Assembly (NCBI GenBank): GCA_002717365.1
Contig: PBDJ01000029.1
Coordinates: forward strand, 40,418-104,417
Source: Acidimicrobiaceae bacterium
GTDB taxonomy: Bacteria > Actinomycetota > Acidimicrobiia > Acidimicrobiales > MedAcidi-G1
Direction: 5' to 3'
DNA: 64,000 nucleotides
This document shows, piece after piece, positions 60,613 to 64,000 of the stretch. Position 1 is the stretch's first letter, and each line of letters opens with the position of its first letter. The position numbers and the translations under genes were made by a program. The notes under the pieces are model-generated. The model did not search any database. It had not been told where the DNA came from and worked only from the letters and a program-made list of their open reading frames with translations.

Positions 60613-61296
60613 GTGGGGAAGGCACTGGTTATCGAACATGACGAAACCAGCCCGGTTGCAGGCGTAGGTGAACGCCTTGTCGAACACGGCTTCGAACTAC
60701 ATCTCTTCCGTGTATTGGATGATCCGTCCAGTCCTGTTTGCGTCAAAGAATTCCCTGATCCGACTGGTCATGACGTCGTCGTAGTGCTCGGATCCCAATG
60801 GTCGGTCTGGGACAGCGGTCCTATCAAATCGTGGATTGATCGCGAAATCGACCTGGTTCGCAACGCACACAGAGATGGCATACCTGTTCTCGGCTTGTGC
60901 TTCGGTGGCCAAGTTCTGGCCGCCGCCCTTGGTGGCGAAGTCACGCGGGCAGAACGACCAGAGATCGGTTGGCACAAAATCGATTCGGACCTGCCAGAGA
61001 TCGTCTCCACAGGGCCTTGGTTTGAATGGCACCACGACCGGTTCACAGTTCCCGACGGTGCAACCGAGATCGCCCGAAGTGAGGTCTCGTCTCAGGTCTT
61101 TCGCATCGGCGAGAGCGTCGGGATCCAGTTCCACCCAGAAGTCACCGCGGACATAGTTGCTAGTTGGACCCTCGAAGGCCGAGAGGAACTGGAAGACCTC
61201 GGTATCGATCCGGCGTCACTGATCTCTGAATCAGTCGGCCACCAGGTGGAATCCCGCCGAAGGGCAGACCGCCTAGTCGACTGGTTCCTCCACTGA
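60613..61296 (+). CDS. class I glutamine amidotransferase family protein
   Basis: A 227-residue GATase1-fold protein. The nucleophile elbow is VLGLCFGGQVLA with Cys96, and the second catalytic pair is H174 and E176 in GIQFHPEVTAD. It resembles the GMP-synthase-like GATases (type 1, stand-alone) that hydrolyse gamma-glutamyl compounds or supply ammonia to an unknown partner. The start is a GTG at 60613; there is no in-frame ATG nearby. It is a single gene with no obvious partner subunit. Confidence 0.85.
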   Translation: MGKALVIEHDETSPVAGVGERLVEHGFELHLFRVLDDPSSPVCVKEFPDPTGHDVVVVLGSQWSVWDSGPIKSWIDREIDLVRNAHRDGIPVLGLCFGGQVLAAALGGEVTRAERPEIGWHKIDSDLPEIVSTGPWFEWHHDRFTVPDGATEIARSEVSSQVFRIGESVGIQFHPEVTADIVASWTLEGREELEDLGIDPASLISESVGHQVESRRRADRLVDWFLH

Positions 61297-61337
61297 GCCA
61301 CGACGCCATGGACCGAAGGCAGGAAACACCACCCGGC

Positions 61338-61466
61338 GTCCAGATAATTGGACAATGACATCTGGGCAGAGCGGATCCCCCATGCCAAGTTCGCGACACT
61401 ACGTGCCACGCGCTCCTGTTGCGTGGTTCGACGGGCCGAACGGCGGGTGGACTGTCCAAAATTGGA
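61338..61466. promoter_or_regulatory. two related palindromes upstream of the FAH-family operon
   Basis: In the 203-bp gap before the FAH-family gene are GTCCA-GATAAT-TGGAC (61338-61353) and TCCAA-AA-TTGGA (61455-61466). Both have TCCA/TGGA arms and AT-rich centres, and the second lies 33 bp ahead of the start codon. They could be two sites for one dimeric regulator. No regulator gene is adjacent. Confidence 0.38.
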
Positions 61467-61499
61467 ACTGTCGGGAATAGAAATTTGGAAGGAAGTCTC

Positions 61500-62348
61500 A
61501 TGGAGATTGCGAACGTGGAAGGACGAGGATCGCTGATCATCGACGGTCGAGTTGTTGACATCGAGTCAGCCACGGCCGGGAGGATTTCTAGCGATCCCAT
61601 GGAACTCGTCGACCTCAGGAACCATTCCCTGCTAGCCGAAGTCCAACCGGATGCCGGGTCTTCCGAGCTAATCGAGTCCAGTCTGGGTCCTCCGGTTCCG
61701 AGACCGGGAAAGGTCATCGCGATCGCAATCAACTACCGGAGCCATGCCGAGGAGTCCAACAAAGCCATTCCGACCGAGCCGCACGTGATGGCCAAGTTCC
61801 CCACCTGTATCACGGGCCCACAGGACGACGTGTTCATGCATGACCTGAAGATGGTCGACTACGAGGCAGAGCTCGTGCTTGCCATTGGTCGGGCCGGCGT
61901 TCGAATATCGAGAGCCTCGGCCTGGGAACACATTGCCGGACTAATGGTCGGCAACGATGTGAGTGACCGAAATGAGCAGTTTCGACCGCCTATCAAGCAG
62001 TTCTCTATGGCAAAGAGTTACGACCGGTTTGGGCCCACCGGTCCAGTTCTCGTGACATCGGATGACCTTCCTAGTCGTGACGACCTCGAGATCTCTTTGA
62101 AAGTCGATGGCGAGTTGCGCCAGCAAGCAAGAACCAGCGACTTCATTTTTCCCGTGCCGGTCTTAGTCGAGTGGCTCTCTCGATATGTCACTCTCGAAGT
62201 GGGTGACTTGATCTTCACGGGAACGACTGGTGGCGTCGGTGATTCGATGGACCCACCTACCTACCTGCGGGACGGTCAGGTCGTAGAGGCCTCTATTGAG
62301 AAGATCGGCACGATCCGTAACAGGTTTGTTGCTGGGAGTCTTCCATGA
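61500..62348 (+). CDS. fumarylacetoacetate hydrolase (FAH) family protein
   Basis: A 282-residue FAH-fold enzyme. The metal site is seen in KMVDYEAELVLAIGR (E122 and E124) and NDVSDRNEQFRPPIKQFSMAKSYDRFGPTGP (catalytic and substrate region); DLIFTGTTGGVG closes the fold. Family reactions are C-C hydrolysis, decarboxylation or isomerisation of 2-oxo-acids. GGAAGG precedes the ATG at 61500. The gene and its 5' region look less GC-rich than the rest of the window. The stop overlaps the start of the truncated cupin (ATGA). Confidence 0.9.
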   Translation: MEIANVEGRGSLIIDGRVVDIESATAGRISSDPMELVDLRNHSLLAEVQPDAGSSELIESSLGPPVPRPGKVIAIAINYRSHAEESNKAIPTEPHVMAKFPTCITGPQDDVFMHDLKMVDYEAELVLAIGRAGVRISRASAWEHIAGLMVGNDVSDRNEQFRPPIKQFSMAKSYDRFGPTGPVLVTSDDLPSRDDLEISLKVDGELRQQARTSDFIFPVPVLVEWLSRYVTLEVGDLIFTGTTGGVGDSMDPPTYLRDGQVVEASIEKIGTIRNRFVAGSLP

Positions 62349-62560
62349 TCATCGTGACCGGTGGAGATCGAGACAGCAGTTATGGCGGATTGTTCACCGG
62401 ACACGTCGAACTTGAGATGCTCCACACCACACCAGGTGACCTAGACCCCGATACTGCCCTGGTCCACTTCCATTCGGGAGCGGTGACCAACTGGCACCAT
62501 CATCCTGCTGAACAACTGCTCTTCGTCGTGTCTGACAGGCCCTGCCGGAGGTCCCTATGA
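62345..62560 (+). pseudogene. truncated cupin (N-terminal half) between two intact genes
   Basis: A 71-codon frame that begins in an ATGA overlap with the FAH gene and ends in an ATGA overlap with the aldehyde dehydrogenase. The first 60 residues look like a cupin: TALVHFHSGAVTNWHHHPAEQLLFVVS, with three metal-binding His and the Glu/Gln position. A cupin should then continue with a turn and a second His-containing motif, but the frame ends in DRPCRRSL. Either the C-terminal half was lost by deletion that preserved the ribosome-binding site GGAGG of the next gene, or it is a minimal single-motif cupin. I favour deletion. Confidence 0.65.
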
Positions 62561-63978
62561 GCAAACACCACCTAATGGTCATCGGCGCCAACCGAGTTGA
62601 CTCTGCCGAAGCCACTGAGGTCCTGTCCCCCTACGACGGTCGCGTTCTGGGCACCGTGCCCACCGGTACCGCTGAACACATAGATGCCTCGGTGGCCGCA
62701 GCGAAAGCCGCTCTAGCTGGAGGACCTCCCCCCACCCACGAGCGCGCCTCCATCCTGGACCGCCTAGCCGAAGCACTGACCGCCCGCCAGGAAGAATTCG
62801 CCCAGAGCATCTCCGCCGAAGCAGCCAAGCCAATTTCCACGGCTCGCGTCGAGGCCTCCAGGGCTGTCGACACCGCACGCTTCTCGGCGGCGGTGGCCCG
62901 CACCATGGTCAGCGAGGCGCTGACCCCAGACGCCAGCTCGGCTGGCGTAGCCAAGACGGCCTTCGTTAAGAAAGTCCCAATCGGAGTGGTCGGGGCCATC
63001 ACGCCGTTCAACTTCCCCCTCAACCTGGTGTGTCACAAGGTGGCCCCGGCCATCGCTGCTGGCTGTCCGGTAGTACTCAAGCCGGCCTCGGCCACACCGC
63101 TGACCGCCATCAGACTGGCCGAGGTGCTACTCGACGAGTGTGGCCTTCTGCCCGGCTGGATAAACGTGGTGACCTGCCCCGGTCGTACCGCAACCCACCT
63201 GGTCGAACACGACGATGTCGCCATGATCACTTTCACCGGCTCACCACCGGTCGGCTGGAACATTCGAGCGACTGCTCCCCGCAAGAAGGTGTCCCTCGAA
63301 CTGGGCAACAACTCACCCATCGTCGTCGAACCGGACGTCGACCCTCTTGTCGCCGCAGCCAAGTTGAAGATTGCGGCGTTCGGCTACGCCGGCCAAACCT
63401 GCATATCCACCCAACGTGTCTACGTCCACGAGTCCATCGCCACCGCGTTCACAGAGGCCATGGCCGACCAAGCACGAAGCCTCTCCGTGGGCGATCCGAA
63501 CGATCCGACCACTGACGTTTCTTCACTGATCGACCCCGGGGAAACCGAACGGGTTGCCTCCTGGGTCGATGAAGCCACCGCCGCTGGGGCCACCCTGGTA
63601 TGCGGCGGCACTGTGGTCGAAGGAGTTCTAGCCCCCACAGTCCTGGCCGACGTCACCGACGACATGAAGGTCTCCTGCGTTGAGGTGTTCGGTCCGGTAG
63701 TCGGCATAGCGACCTACACCGACTACGAAGACGCCCTGACCCGAGCAAATGCCAGCGACTACGGACTCCAAGCTGCGGTATTCACCAACGACGTCGGCAA
63801 GGCCCTTCGGGCTGCCGAGGTCCTGGACTTCGGCGGAGTGCTCATCAACGAGTCACCGTCATGGCGGGCCGACCACTTGCCCTACGGAGGAATCCGCGAC
63901 TCGGGTAACACCCGTGAGGGCCCCGCCTACGCGGTCCGCGAGATGACCGAGGACCGCCTCATCGTCATCCAGGCCTGA
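62557..63978 (+). CDS. NAD(P)-dependent aldehyde dehydrogenase (lactaldehyde/phosphonoacetaldehyde dehydrogenase-like)
   Basis: A 473-residue ALDH. N152 (TPFNFPLN), K175 (VLKPASAT), E248 (SLELGNNSP) and the nucleophile C282 (GQTCISTQR) form the complete active site. The phrase TGSPPVGWNIRATAPRKKVSLELG and the compact N-terminus place it with lactaldehyde, phosphonoacetaldehyde and glyceraldehyde-type ALDHs. It has GGAGG 7 bp before the ATG. An FAH-family hydrolase, a cupin and this ALDH would form a short sugar-acid- or aromatic-acid-like pathway; the substrate is not known. The window ends 22 bp later. Confidence 0.92.
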   Translation: MSKHHLMVIGANRVDSAEATEVLSPYDGRVLGTVPTGTAEHIDASVAAAKAALAGGPPPTHERASILDRLAEALTARQEEFAQSISAEAAKPISTARVEASRAVDTARFSAAVARTMVSEALTPDASSAGVAKTAFVKKVPIGVVGAITPFNFPLNLVCHKVAPAIAAGCPVVLKPASATPLTAIRLAEVLLDECGLLPGWINVVTCPGRTATHLVEHDDVAMITFTGSPPVGWNIRATAPRKKVSLELGNNSPIVVEPDVDPLVAAAKLKIAAFGYAGQTCISTQRVYVHESIATAFTEAMADQARSLSVGDPNDPTTDVSSLIDPGETERVASWVDEATAAGATLVCGGTVVEGVLAPTVLADVTDDMKVSCVEVFGPVVGIATYTDYEDALTRANASDYGLQAAVFTNDVGKALRAAEVLDFGGVLINESPSWRADHLPYGGIRDSGNTREGPAYAVREMTEDRLIVIQA

Positions 63979-64000
63979 CCACTCTCGATGAACTAGCAGG

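Overview
The window is high-GC, densely coded DNA, with mostly short gaps and many ATGA/GTGA stop-start overlaps. It looks like a chromosomal segment of a free-living, probably marine, actinobacterium. Supporting signs are a mycoredoxin-like CGFC protein, luciferase-type (often F420-linked) flavoenzymes, an initiator tRNA with encoded CCA and an unpaired first position, frequent GTG starts, and many osmolyte and xenobiotic catabolic families. Assignment to Acidimicrobiia or relatives is my inference. I see no ribosomal operon, phage, transposase, integrase or CRISPR array.

Layout. 1-1.5 kb: end of a reductive pyrimidine (beta-alanine) degradation locus, with a partial class-III aminotransferase and a beta-ureidopropionase. 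1.7-7 kb: single genes (APH/ACAD11-type kinase, HemD-like protein, phospholipase D, alpha/beta hydrolase, methyltransferase). 7-12.4 kb: guanidino/amine module (ureohydrolase, MFS transporter, two class-III aminotransferases, Lrp regulator). 12.4-12.7 kb: a decay scar with two abutting gene remnants. 12.7-18.4 kb: TetR-mycoredoxin pair facing a run of acyl-CoA dehydrogenases, enoyl-CoA hydratase, nitroreductase and LLM oxidoreductase. 18.4-22.2 kb: fused APC transporter, epoxide hydrolase and VapBC. 22.2-27.3 kb: a TmpA/TmpB-like oxygenase pair (candidate phosphonate cleavage) facing an acyl-CoA dehydrogenase and an alkylsulfatase. 27.3-35.6 kb: CaiB transferase and a six-gene operon led by a non-pyrrolysine MttB homologue. 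35.7-42.5 kb: GNAT, C45 acyltransferase, bifunctional PutA, PsuG.

42.5-59.3 kb is the most interesting part. It holds two minus-strand operons: (B) small membrane protein, TPP enzyme, PhyH dioxygenase; and (A) ectoine-hydrolase-like M24 enzyme, ArgE-like deacetylase, PhyH dioxygenase and a clear sulfoacetaldehyde acetyltransferase (Xsc). Nearby are another PhyH-M24 pair, another ArgE-like gene, a truncated acyl-CoA dehydrogenase, an LLM flavoenzyme and a TauD-family dioxygenase. The same family types recur in different combinations, which suggests a modular locus for opening and oxidising amide-, amine- or sulfonate-containing osmolytes. 59.5-64 kb: hotdog protein, initiator tRNA, glutamine amidotransferase, and an operon of FAH-family hydrolase, truncated cupin and aldehyde dehydrogenase.

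Taken together the genes describe a scavenger of small organic N, S and P compounds (beta-alanine, guanidino compounds, betaines, ectoine-like rings, sulfonates, alkyl sulfates, phosphonates, proline). Substrate assignments are inference from family membership and neighbourhood unless stated otherwise.
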